This document shows positions 1 through 9,717 of a DNA stretch of 20,625 nucleotides, one piece after another. The notes under the pieces are model-generated. The model did no database searches, was not told the origin of the DNA, and saw only the letters and a program-made list of their open reading frames with translations. This stretch comes from a bacterium MnTg04 (GTDB lineage: Bacteria > Pseudomonadota > Gammaproteobacteria > Steroidobacterales > MnTg04). The translations under genes and the position numbers were made by a program. Positions within the stretch are counted from its first letter, which is position 1; every line of letters starts with the position of its first letter. The stretch spans positions 1 through 20,625 of the forward strand of contig BFAU01000107.1 in the NCBI GenBank assembly GCA_008975185.1, given 5' to 3'.

Positions 1-720
1 GGATAAAATCTGGCCCATCGTGACCCAACCGAAAGCCAGGTACCCCAAGTGCTCGTCAGGCACGCGTACAAACTCGATCAGGACGCGGAACAGGCCATAA
101 AACAACAGAAACAGGCCGCTGGCCGCCATCAGCGGCCGTGGTTTTGCCGTATAGACCCAGAGGATGGCGAACAACAAGAATCCTTCCAGGAAAGCCTCAT
201 AGAGTTGCGACGCGTGCAGCGCCTGGCCGTTGACCATGACCGCCCAGGGCGCGCCCGGGTCGGCCGGCCCGCCCCACAGTTCGCCGTTGATAAAATTGCC
301 GATCCTGCCAAAGCCGAGCCCGAGCGGCACCAGCGGTGCGGCGAAATCGCCGATTTGCCAGAAACCAAGGCCGCTTTTCCGGGCAAACAACATCAGCGCG
401 ATGATTACGCCGAGCAGACCGCCGTGGAAAGACATGCCGCCTTCCCAGATCTTGAGTATCGACAGCGGATTTTCCAGGATTTGCGCGCCGCCGTAGAACA
501 ACATGTAACCGAGGCGGCCGCCGAGAATGATCCCCATGGCGCCATAGAAAATCAGGTCATCGACCTGTACCGGCGTCCAGCCGGAGTCCGGCCTCCTGGC
601 CCGCCGCCGCGCCAGCCACCAGGCAGTCGCGAACGCCAGCAAATACATCAGGCCGTACCAGCGAATTTTGAGTGGACCCAGGGACAGGGCGACGGGATCG
701 AAGAAAGGATAAGTCCACAT
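1..720 (-). CDS. lgt: Prolipoprotein diacylglyceryl transferase (3' end beyond window)
   Basis: Lgt is the inner-membrane enzyme that moves diacylglycerol from phosphatidylglycerol to the lipobox cysteine of prolipoproteins, the first step of lipoprotein maturation. The minus-strand frame is open from an ATG at 720 to base 1, giving 240 residues. The family is usually about 260-290 residues, so only the C-terminal tail is missing. The protein is a chain of hydrophobic helices. It carries the loop MSFHGGLLG at residues 96-104, whose His99 matches the essential His103 of E. coli. It also carries the Lgt signature GRIGNFINGELWG at 138-150, whose Arg139 matches E. coli Arg143. Family assignment is firm. 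There is no strong Shine-Dalgarno sequence before the ATG. The gene is divergent from the YyaL-like gene, with about 60 bases between the start codons. Confidence 0.96.
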   Translation of the reverse strand, partial: MWTYPFFDPVALSLGPLKIRWYGLMYLLAFATAWWLARRRARRPDSGWTPVQVDDLIFYGAMGIILGGRLGYMLFYGGAQILENPLSILKIWEGGMSFHGGLLGVIIALMLFARKSGLGFWQIGDFAAPLVPLGLGFGRIGNFINGELWGGPADPGAPWAVMVNGQALHASQLYEAFLEGFLLFAILWVYTAKPRPLMAASGLFLLFYGLFRVLIEFVRVPDEHLGYLAFGWVTMGQILS

Positions 721-780
721 AGGGGCCAAGTGTAACAAAGGATGGACCCGGGGTTTCGCGATGATAAGGTAGGCACCGAC

Positions 781-2841
<2,061 letters not shown>

Positions 2842-2853
2842 AAAGCGGTTGGT

Positions 2854-3432
2854 TTATGCCTCGCCGGTACGCGGAGCCGATGCGGGTTTTGGCCCGACAA
2901 ATTTCGCCAGTATCAACCCGGCAATCAGCCAGGAGCTGACGTCGTAAATCGCGTTATACATTTGCCATGGGAGCCCCAGACCCCACCAGATAACACCCGA
3001 GATCCGTGCCCAGAAAGCCACGATCACACCCGCCAGAAACACGAACAACACGCGGTCGCCGTAAGTAGCCAGTGCGTCGCCGGTCAACCTCATCAACAGC
3101 GAGATCATCAAGGTCGTAATTAACATGTGCGCAAAACCAGCCAGCATCACGATGGGGCTTTGGGGTACGGCTCCATCGACATCGATATCGACCATTGCGA
3201 CCGGGCCCTGCCGGTGCAACGCGTTCATTTCGTCGATATCCGGATTCTGCGGGTCGGGCAAGTAGTAAGTTCCCGATTGCGGGAAATGTTCCAGCAGGGC
3301 CTGCCCCGCCGCCGTTTCATCGGCCACGGTTTTTAGCGCGGTATAGGGAAGCGGGCTCACGGCCCAATAGACGAAACCCCAGAAAAATAACGCGAATGCA
3401 GCGATCACACTGCCCAGCAAGAGCTCTTTCAT
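2854..3432 (-). CDS. Uncharacterised four-helix inner-membrane protein
   Basis: I do not recognise this 192-residue protein. It has a likely membrane helix near the N-terminus (residues 4-26), then a polar segment of about 65 residues (28-92). Three further hydrophobic stretches follow at about 93-116, 127-152 and 161-180, and the tail is short, proline-rich and polar. If the first helix acts as an uncleaved anchor, the 28-92 segment would be periplasmic. It contains Tyr-Tyr and Asp/Asn-rich stretches (TYYLPDPQNPDIDEMNAL) but no catalytic motif I can name. An excellent GGAGG ribosome-binding site sits six bases before the ATG, which supports real translation. The gene follows the M23 peptidase gene by 87 bases on the same strand and converges on the YyaL-like gene with 12 bases between the stops. 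Confidence 0.8.
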   Translation of the reverse strand: MKELLLGSVIAAFALFFWGFVYWAVSPLPYTALKTVADETAAGQALLEHFPQSGTYYLPDPQNPDIDEMNALHRQGPVAMVDIDVDGAVPQSPIVMLAGFAHMLITTLMISLLMRLTGDALATYGDRVLFVFLAGVIVAFWARISGVIWWGLGLPWQMYNAIYDVSSWLIAGLILAKFVGPKPASAPRTGEA

Positions 3433-3519
3433 CGGAGGCCTCCGTTTTGATCTTGTTCTATTGGCCGTGTCCTAGTGTAGTTCAGAAATTCGCCGTTTGC
3501 TTCTTGCGGCGGCGCCGGC

Positions 3520-4455
3520 TCAGGGAAGGTTTTTCAGTATTTGGCCGGCGCGGGGTACTTCGCCGCCTCCTCTTTCGTCGCGGAACCGGAACGGCACCGA
3601 CACCAGTTCCATTTCGCGGTTGAGCTGAACATCGAAATGCAAATGAGGCCCGGTGCTGAAACCGGTGTTGCCCGAATCTGCGATGTACTGACCTTCGGCC
3701 ACTTCATCGCCGATGCGGACCCGGATCGAGTCCCAGTTGAGGTGTGCATAGACCGCGATGCTGCCGTCGTCGTGGACGATGCGCACCAGGTTGGCCCTGG
3801 GTCCGTCTTTTTCCAGATCCGTACCGTTGGCGAAAAAATGCGTCGCCTGGTCGATCACGACGCCGCCACGCGCCGCGTAGATTGGCGTGCCGACCGGCAT
3901 TTCAATATCGACTGCATACCGGTTCGCCGCATCGAAATGGGACAATCGCCCGGGGAAAGCCTCGCTGATCGGGTACTCGGAAGCAGCCGCAAAAGGCGCT
4001 CGATACGGTACCGTCGGCCGGTGCCTGGCCTGCGGGTCGCCGATGACGAAACGGGCCTGGTAGGCAAACGACCAGCCACCGGTTTGATCGGCGGTGACCG
4101 TAGTGACGACTTCATCGGCCGTCGCTGCCACCACATGACGGATGACGTCGCCGAGCGCGAGGTTCAGGTTGTCAGCCGCGGTGATTTGCAGGATCACTTC
4201 GATCGGAACCTCAAAAGTATTGATCGCGACCAGGTCGACTTCGCCGGCCCGTCGTCTTTCGGTCATCCGGATCGTCGGCCGCGGGCGCTCTACGTTCATT
4301 TCCTGGCTGACTACGTCTTGCCGTCCAGGCGGCGGCCGGTCTGAATAGACCCAGTTGCCCTGCTCGTCCTTATAACGGTATAACTCGGCCGCATCCAAAA
4401 GCTGCGCCAGCAAGACCAGCAATGCCAATGACCAGAGCGCGCTCTTCACATTCAT
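3520..4455 (-). CDS. Exported DUF4124 / M23-family peptidase
   Basis: This 311-residue protein is probably a periplasmic metallopeptidase of the LytM/M23 type, a family that cuts peptidoglycan cross-bridges or stems. Residues 1-23 form a signal peptide (a leucine-rich core ending LDAA). Residues 24-45 are the start of a DUF4124 domain (ELYRYKDEQGNWVYSDRPP). The M23 domain covers about 165-285, with Asp183 in YAVDIEMPVGTPIYAARGG, His238 in VYAHLN, and the HxH pair His271/His273 in GPHLHFDV. The canonical HxxxD first zinc motif is altered: position -4 from Asp183 is Arg, and the nearest upstream His is His173. The ATG at 4455 overlaps the cupin stop as ATGA and begins the signal peptide, so it is preferred over a start at 4542. 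It is last in the long gcv gene chain. Confidence 0.88.
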   Translation of the reverse strand: MNVKSALWSLALLVLLAQLLDAAELYRYKDEQGNWVYSDRPPPGRQDVVSQEMNVERPRPTIRMTERRRAGEVDLVAINTFEVPIEVILQITAADNLNLALGDVIRHVVAATADEVVTTVTADQTGGWSFAYQARFVIGDPQARHRPTVPYRAPFAAASEYPISEAFPGRLSHFDAANRYAVDIEMPVGTPIYAARGGVVIDQATHFFANGTDLEKDGPRANLVRIVHDDGSIAVYAHLNWDSIRVRIGDEVAEGQYIADSGNTGFSTGPHLHFDVQLNREMELVSVPFRFRDERGGGEVPRAGQILKNLP

Positions 4456-4811
4456 GCAGGTATTCCAACCTTTCCTTTGCCGGCCCCTGGCTGATCGCCG
4501 GTATTGCTGGTGCCTTGCTTCTCGATCAACAGCAACCGGCACTCTTCTTCGGCAACCGGTCGGTGCTCGACACCCGCGGAGACGACAAACATTTCGCCAC
4601 TGCCGATGGTCACTGCTCCAGCGCGCATTTCGAGAACCAATTGCCCATCCAGGACGATGAAAACTTCATCGGTATCCGAATGACTGTGCCACTCGAACTC
4701 GCCCTTGATTCGCACCAGCTTGAAATCGTTATCGTTCATTTGCGCAATTATGCGCGGCGACCAAAGCTCGTCGAACTGATCGAATTTTTTTCGGAAATTA
4801 ATGACCCGCAT
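4452..4811 (-). CDS. Small single-domain cupin protein
   Basis: This is a 119-residue cupin, a small beta-barrel that usually holds one metal ion. Motif 1 is visible as His42, His44 and Glu49 (WHSHSDTDEVF), and motif 2 as GEMFVVSAGVEHRP with His83. Together these give the usual 3-His/1-Glu metal set. No signal peptide is present, so it should be cytoplasmic. The substrate cannot be told from sequence, because cupins of this size include dioxygenases, isomerases and mere binding proteins. The start codon lies inside the end of the upstream HtrA-like gene (14-base overlap), and the stop overlaps the start of the M23 gene by four bases. Translation of the three genes is therefore likely coupled. 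Confidence 0.9.
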   Translation of the reverse strand: MRVINFRKKFDQFDELWSPRIIAQMNDNDFKLVRIKGEFEWHSHSDTDEVFIVLDGQLVLEMRAGAVTIGSGEMFVVSAGVEHRPVAEEECRLLLIEKQGTSNTGDQPGAGKGKVGIPA

Positions 4812-7635
4812 GTTGGTCGTCCTCGCCGGTGGCGAGTAACGGGCTTCTTTGCCAGCCCCGTTCCGTCCGGTTGATCTCGTATGCGGGCCAGTAGCGGTTA
4901 TCCAGCTTCAGCGTAATGACCTCGATGCGGTTGTTCCAGGTCGCGGTTTTCAGACGCACGGCTTCGCGATCTTTTTTGCCGCTGACAACGGCGATAAATC
5001 TGTCCAGGTCCGGCGTCACGATTTCATCGACCGCCAGTATCCTGCGCCCGGCCCAAAGGCCAAAGCGGTTCGCCGGTGAACCATAGGCAAAAAAAGCGAC
5101 ATAAATGCCTTCCGGCGATATGCCCCGTTGTACCGACATTGCCCGGTGCGGCGCCTGCAACAAGGCGCCCGCCCACATCACGACCCGCTCGAGGCCGCGC
5201 CCGTCCAATTCCGCCGTCCGCAGTTCGAGTTCGAGCAGCTCTTTGTCGCGCCAGACTTCGACGGTGACCCGCGATCGCCGAACAGTCCGCTCGACTTCAC
5301 GAAAACTGCTGACGATCCGGCCATCGACCGTCAGCAACAGGTCGCCCGGTTTGAGCAGCTCCGAGGCCGCCGATTCCGCGACCGTACGCCTGACGCTGAG
5401 TACCTGGCGCCTCTTCCCGTCGTGCGCTTCCAGCCGCGATACCCAGTGATCCGGCAACCCGAGCTTGCGCGCGCTGGCCAGCGGGACCAGGTCGAACCCG
5501 ACTTCCAGCGAATGCAACGGCCGCTGGCTGCGCGCCAGTTCCACGGTCTCGATGATCAGTTCGGCGGAAACGCCCTCGGCACGCTGGCCAAGCTCCTGCC
5601 CTGCCTGGAATGCAAAGCTCGACCACATGGCCACCACTTCGCCCTTGCGGTTGGCCAGCACGCCATCGAAATCGCTCGGCGGATTGACCACCGAAATCGT
5701 TTCCAGGTTGCTGTCGGTAAAGCGCATCGTGCGCGACAACGGCAAGACCAGTGCATCGACCGAAGCGATCTCGGTGGCCTGCACGGCCAGCTTGTGATCG
5801 CCCTTGAGACCCACCGCCCAGACCGGGTCTCCCGCAGCCGCCTCTCGCTTGCTGAAACGCGCCGCTTTGACCGGTGTGTCACCGATCGACGCAGGGTCGT
5901 AGGAAACCACGGTGAAGTTGTGCAGCGGATGGATAAAGAGGACGCGACCCGGTATTTCCAGGCTACCGGCAAATGTCAGGCTGACATCGCCCATCGCGAC
6001 CGGGACGGTATTGCGATCGACGACCACCAGCCCGCGTTCGGTGTCGACGATCAGGCCGGTGCCGTGATAAAAGCGGTCGGCGACGCCGGAAACTGTGTAT
6101 GGCATATCGAAATTGACCATGACCAGCGATGGCGCCAGCCGTCGTGAACGCGGATCGCCATTACCGGTGATCCGGGTACTCGCCTGCTGCAGCGGCTTTG
6201 CCGGCGGGCCGCTTGCCAGGTCACGGCAGGGCCACACACCCAGCTCGTCATCGCGAATGCAGTATTGCGCCGGAAACCACCGCCGGTCCATGCGCATCAT
6301 GCGCAAAGTGGAATTGGTCGGGTCTTCGAAAGTAATAAAACGGATGCTGGCCCGCTCGCCATCCGCCAGCTCACTCAACACCGCCTCGAATTCGTCGATA
6401 TTGCTGACCGGCGTGCCGCCAAGTTCAGTAATCACGGACGCCCGGGGTATCGCCTGCGTACCGAATACATAACCGGGATTCGCGATATACACGCCACGCG
6501 GGGGCAAATTGAAGTGACGCGCCTGCTGGTAGGAAAGATTGTGGACCACCGCGTCGCCAAATTCGAGGTATCGATCCGGGCTGATGTCGTGAAGATTCTG
6601 GATCTCGAGCTTCGATGTCAGCACCTTGCTGCCGCGACTGATCGATAATTTGACCAGCTCGCCGACGCCGGAATCGAGAACCTCCTCCAGGGTCACAAAA
6701 TCCGTAACCATCGCATCGTTCACGCGAACCAGGATGTCGCCGGGTTGCAGGACTCCCTCCGCGCCTGCGCCTGGCACGACTTGCTGGACGACCAGCATTC
6801 CGGTCCGGCCGGGGAACTCTTTGCGGGCCTCGGCCTCGATTTCCGGGCTCAGACCGAGGCGGCGTAGTTCATCGTAAGGCTTGCTCGAGAAAATCGTTTG
6901 CAGCGTACCGCGGCTAACCTCGGTATGGGCGCGGACCAGATCGAGCGCTCGCTGCACGCGGTCCAGCGGCAGATAAAAGCTCGACGCAGTGGAACTGGTA
7001 CCACCGGCATTGAGCGCAACCACCCGTCCATCGATATCGATCACCGGCGAACCCGACGAGCCACCGGAGGTGTTGGATGCGGCCTGAATATAAAAGGTAT
7101 TGAAGTCGTTGTAGTTGCCGCGGCCATAATCGGGCGCGGCACGATCCAACCGCGCGATGGTGCCGGCAAGTATTGCAAGCTGCTCCCCCGCATCGTTGCC
7201 GACGACCCGGATTTCCCGCCCGATTTGCGCCCGCTCGGGCGCCAGCGAAAACTGGTACGGCTGGATATAAGAGAGCTGATCCGGGTCGTAGCGATAAAAC
7301 CCGAAGTCATGGACCGGGTCGCGGTATACCGGCTTTAGCTCGACCTCTTCGTTGTTGGCAAAGACCGCTTCGGCGGTCACCGGCCCGGCGGTCACCACGT
7401 GGCGGTTGGTCAGAATCAGACCAAGTTCCGCATCCACGACGAAACCGGTGGCCTGGCTGGACATGTTCCATTCGGTGTCGAATGCGCGGGTTCCGTCAAT
7501 GCGGATCGCTACGATACCGCTACTGACTTTGCCCAGCGTATTTTTCCACTGATCGCTGTCCTGGGCGTTCGCGGCGCCGGCCAGCATGAATGCAGCCACC
7601 ATCAGGGCCAGCACACCTATAGGCCTGTGTCTCAT
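4798..7635 (-). CDS. Nma111/Deg7-type double HtrA protease with PDZ domains, periplasmic
   Basis: This 945-residue exported serine protease has two trypsin-like halves. Residues 1-25 are a signal peptide (MRHRPIGVLALM... ending ANAQ). Half one is an intact HtrA protease: His79 in LTNRHVV, Asp110 in DPVHDFGF, and Ser194 in SGGSSGSPV. PDZ-like regions follow at about 255-345 and 370-450. Half two (about 500-700) keeps the fold but not the triad: Asn542 replaces His (DRNTV), Asn573 replaces Asp (HPLHNF), and no GNSGGP motif is present near 650-665. More PDZ-like sequence lies at about 707-805 and 835-910. Stretches such as SGGSSGSPV, LSYQQAR and DRRWF recall fungal Nma111, so the match covers the whole architecture and not only the protease. 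Ordinary DegP/DegS proteins are about 350-480 residues. ATG 7635 is chosen over 7656 because it follows AGGAG and opens the signal peptide. Confidence 0.88.
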   Translation of the reverse strand: MRHRPIGVLALMVAAFMLAGAANAQDSDQWKNTLGKVSSGIVAIRIDGTRAFDTEWNMSSQATGFVVDAELGLILTNRHVVTAGPVTAEAVFANNEEVELKPVYRDPVHDFGFYRYDPDQLSYIQPYQFSLAPERAQIGREIRVVGNDAGEQLAILAGTIARLDRAAPDYGRGNYNDFNTFYIQAASNTSGGSSGSPVIDIDGRVVALNAGGTSSTASSFYLPLDRVQRALDLVRAHTEVSRGTLQTIFSSKPYDELRRLGLSPEIEAEARKEFPGRTGMLVVQQVVPGAGAEGVLQPGDILVRVNDAMVTDFVTLEEVLDSGVGELVKLSISRGSKVLTSKLEIQNLHDISPDRYLEFGDAVVHNLSYQQARHFNLPPRGVYIANPGYVFGTQAIPRASVITELGGTPVSNIDEFEAVLSELADGERASIRFITFEDPTNSTLRMMRMDRRWFPAQYCIRDDELGVWPCRDLASGPPAKPLQQASTRITGNGDPRSRRLAPSLVMVNFDMPYTVSGVADRFYHGTGLIVDTERGLVVVDRNTVPVAMGDVSLTFAGSLEIPGRVLFIHPLHNFTVVSYDPASIGDTPVKAARFSKREAAAGDPVWAVGLKGDHKLAVQATEIASVDALVLPLSRTMRFTDSNLETISVVNPPSDFDGVLANRKGEVVAMWSSFAFQAGQELGQRAEGVSAELIIETVELARSQRPLHSLEVGFDLVPLASARKLGLPDHWVSRLEAHDGKRRQVLSVRRTVAESAASELLKPGDLLLTVDGRIVSSFREVERTVRRSRVTVEVWRDKELLELELRTAELDGRGLERVVMWAGALLQAPHRAMSVQRGISPEGIYVAFFAYGSPANRFGLWAGRRILAVDEIVTPDLDRFIAVVSGKKDREAVRLKTATWNNRIEVITLKLDNRYWPAYEINRTERGWQRSPLLATGEDDQHAGH

Positions 7636-7639
7636 GAAA

Positions 7640-7644
7640 CTCCT
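7640..7644 (-). promoter_or_regulatory. Ribosome-binding site fixing the HtrA-like start
   Basis: On the minus strand AGGAG precedes the ATG at 7635 with a four-base spacer. The alternative in-frame ATG at 7656 would put seven extra residues before the signal peptide and has only a weak GGGGCGG stretch in front of it. Confidence 0.6.
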
Positions 7645-7682
7645 GTATGTCCGCATCCGCCCCGCAGACGCCTGCGCCGGCT

Positions 7683-9146
7683 TCAGTTCTGTGCGCCTGG
7701 TTGCCAGCGCAAATCGAGATGGCGGGCCGCCCGCACATCATCGAGACGCCGGACCGGCATGGTGTAGGGCGCGCCCTTCACTATTTCCGGGTCGGCTTTC
7801 GCCTGCTCGCGGATCGCAATCATGGCGGCAACGAAGCCATCCAGGTCTTCTTTTGCCTCGCTCTCGGTCGGCTCGATCAACAGACACTCAGGCACCAGCA
7901 ACGGAAAATAAGTGGTCGGTGCATGGTAACCGTGATCGAGCAGGCATTTCGCAAAATCCATCGCGGTCACGCCCAGTTCATTCTTTTCTTTCTTCAAGGT
8001 CACGATAAACTCATGGCTCGCGCGTCTTTCCGGGTAGGCCAGTTCAAAACCTGCATCCTGCAGTTTTTTCATCAGGTAGTTGGCGCCAAGCGCGGCATTT
8101 TCCGACACTCGTTGCATCCCGTCGCGACCCAGCAAACGCATGTAGACGTAAGCGCGCAACAGCACGCCGGCATTCCCCATAAAGGCTGACAGCCGACCGA
8201 TACTTTTTGGAAAATCCGCCTCCGTGAGCCAGCGGTAGCGGTCACCATCTTTTCCGACCACGGGCAACGGCAGGAATTCCTTCAGCCGGTCCCCAACGCC
8301 AACCGCACCCGAGCCTGGCCCGCCACCGCCGTGCGGCGTGGAAAAGGTCTTGTGCAGGTTCATGTGGATCACGTCGAACCCCATATCGCCCGGGGCAACC
8401 TTGCCGAGGATGGCGTTCAGGTTGGCGCCGTCGTAATACAGCAGGCCGCCCGCTGAGTGTACGATGCGCGACATTTCCTGAATACCCCGATCGAACACGC
8501 CGACCGTTGACGGGTTGGTCAGCATGATGCCGGCCGTCTGCGGTCCGACCACCGCTTTCAGCGCCTCTATATCGACGTCACCGTTCTTGCCGGTGGGTAT
8601 TTCGCGCATGCTGTAACCACACATGGTGGCAGTCGCCGGGTTGGTTCCGTGCGCCGCGTCAGGCACCAGGATCTCGCTGCGATCCTTATCGTTGCGCGAG
8701 CGATGGTACGCGCGGATCATCGCGACCCCCGCGAACTCGCCCTGCGCACCCGCCATCGGCGTCAGCGATACCTCTTTCATCCCGGTAACCGCTTTCAGCA
8801 TTTCCTGAAGTTCGTACATGCACGACATGAAACCCTGGCCATGGGATTCCGGTCCGAGCGGGTGACGCGACAAAAAACCCGGCAGCATCGCAAGCTGGTT
8901 ACAGGCACGCGGGTTGTACTTCATCGTGCACGAGCCCAGCGGGTAAAAGTGAGTATCGATGGAAAAGTTTTTCTGCGACAGGCGCGTATAATGACGCACG
9001 GTCTGCAATTCAGACACCTCGGGCAACAGCGGCGGCGACCGGCGAAGAAACTTCTCCGGCAAATCATTGACCGCTGGGGTCAGGGGCGCCTGGGCGCTCG
9101 CCCGCCTGCCGCGTCGTGAGTGTTCGAAAATCAGCTTGTCGCTCAT
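7683..9146 (-). CDS. gcvPB: Glycine dehydrogenase (decarboxylating) subunit 2, P-protein
   Basis: This is the C-terminal half of the split P-protein of the glycine cleavage system. Together with GcvPA it decarboxylates glycine with pyridoxal phosphate and passes the aminomethyl group to the lipoyl arm of GcvH. At 487 residues the length is usual for the subunit. The cofactor lysine is Lys266 in MNLHKTFSTPHGGGGPG, a glycine-rich motif diagnostic of the family. Also visible are YPLGSCTMKYNP (68-79) and PDAAHGTNPATA (162-173). The gene begins 18 bases after the tpx stop, behind an AGAGG-type site, and ends 47 bases before the HtrA-like gene, which fits a single transcript. It is cytoplasmic. Confidence 0.97.
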   Translation of the reverse strand: MSDKLIFEHSRRGRRASAQAPLTPAVNDLPEKFLRRSPPLLPEVSELQTVRHYTRLSQKNFSIDTHFYPLGSCTMKYNPRACNQLAMLPGFLSRHPLGPESHGQGFMSCMYELQEMLKAVTGMKEVSLTPMAGAQGEFAGVAMIRAYHRSRNDKDRSEILVPDAAHGTNPATATMCGYSMREIPTGKNGDVDIEALKAVVGPQTAGIMLTNPSTVGVFDRGIQEMSRIVHSAGGLLYYDGANLNAILGKVAPGDMGFDVIHMNLHKTFSTPHGGGGPGSGAVGVGDRLKEFLPLPVVGKDGDRYRWLTEADFPKSIGRLSAFMGNAGVLLRAYVYMRLLGRDGMQRVSENAALGANYLMKKLQDAGFELAYPERRASHEFIVTLKKEKNELGVTAMDFAKCLLDHGYHAPTTYFPLLVPECLLIEPTESEAKEDLDGFVAAMIAIREQAKADPEIVKGAPYTMPVRRLDDVRAARHLDLRWQPGAQN

Positions 9147-9164
9147 GCCCCGGGTCGCCTCTGC

Positions 9165-9665
9165 TCAGCCAAGCGCTTTCAACGCCGTTTCGTAATCGGG
9201 TTCCTGGGCAATCTCCGCAACCAGCTCTGCATGCACCACCGTGTTGTTCTCATCCAGTACCACTACAGCGCGCGCTGTGAGCCCGCGAAGCGGCCCATCG
9301 ATCAGTTCGACGCCATAGCTCCTGGCAAAATCCGGTGAGCGCATCGTCGAAAGGACCACGACATTTTCCAGGCCCTCATCGCCGCAAAATCTTTTCTGCG
9401 CGAACGGCAAGTCCGCCGAAATCATCAGCATGACGGTGTCCTCGTGCTCGCGCGCATAGTCATTGAATTTCTTTGTCGATATTGCGCAGACCGGCGTATC
9501 GACGCTCGGGAAAATATTGAGCAACTTCTTGGAACCCGAAAAATCCGCTACCGATACTTCCTGCAAGTCACCGTTGGTCAGGTGGAAGTCCGGGGCTTTG
9601 CCGCCAACCACCGGAAAATCGCCAGCCGTGTGAATCTCGTTGCCCTTCAATGTAATCGTCGCCAT
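9165..9665 (-). CDS. tpx: Thiol peroxidase (atypical 2-Cys peroxiredoxin)
   Basis: Tpx reduces hydrogen peroxide and alkyl hydroperoxides using thioredoxin. The 166-residue protein has the peroxidatic Cys60 in SVDTPVCA and the resolving Cys94 in KRFCGDEG, the spacing expected for Tpx. The N-terminus (MATITLKGNEIHTAGDFPVVG) is typical. The open frame extends upstream to 9761 into the end of gcvPA, but the ATG at 9665 is preceded by a strong AAGGAGA and starts exactly where the family starts. The gene sits between gcvPA (52 bases upstream) and gcvPB (18 bases downstream). This is not the usual arrangement, since the two P-protein halves are normally adjacent. No separate promoter is obvious in the 52-base gap. 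Confidence 0.97.
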   Translation of the reverse strand: MATITLKGNEIHTAGDFPVVGGKAPDFHLTNGDLQEVSVADFSGSKKLLNIFPSVDTPVCAISTKKFNDYAREHEDTVMLMISADLPFAQKRFCGDEGLENVVVLSTMRSPDFARSYGVELIDGPLRGLTARAVVVLDENNTVVHAELVAEIAQEPDYETALKALG

Positions 9666-9670
9666 TTTTC

Positions 9671-9677
9671 TCTCCTT
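9671..9677 (-). promoter_or_regulatory. Ribosome-binding site of tpx
   Basis: AAGGAGA on the minus strand lies five bases before the ATG at 9665. It sets the true start, 32 codons inside the longest open frame. Confidence 0.75.
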
Positions 9678-9717
9678 AAGTAGCCAATGCCTGTCAAGTT
9701 TGCGTGCCCTTTCGTTA

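Noticed and set aside
500..720. Possible promoter of the YyaL-like gene inside the start of lgt
   Set aside because: No convincing -35/-10 pair with proper spacing could be found by eye in this stretch or in 721-780.
49..735. Long plus-strand open frame at the left end
   Set aside because: It lies opposite lgt, whose minus-strand frame carries clear family motifs. The plus-strand product is low-complexity and recognisable only as a shadow.
3445..3519. Possible terminator after the M23 gene
   Set aside because: Only weak GC-rich complementarity and no T-tract were seen on the minus strand, so read-through into the membrane-protein gene cannot be excluded.
3541..4344. 267-codon plus-strand open frame inside the M23 gene
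   Set aside because: It is antisense to a protein with clear signal peptide, DUF4124 and M23 motifs.
5128..6147. 339-codon plus-strand open frame inside the HtrA-like gene
   Set aside because: It is opposite the degenerate protease half, which has sequence consistent with the Nma111 fold. No start signal or domain is seen on the plus strand.
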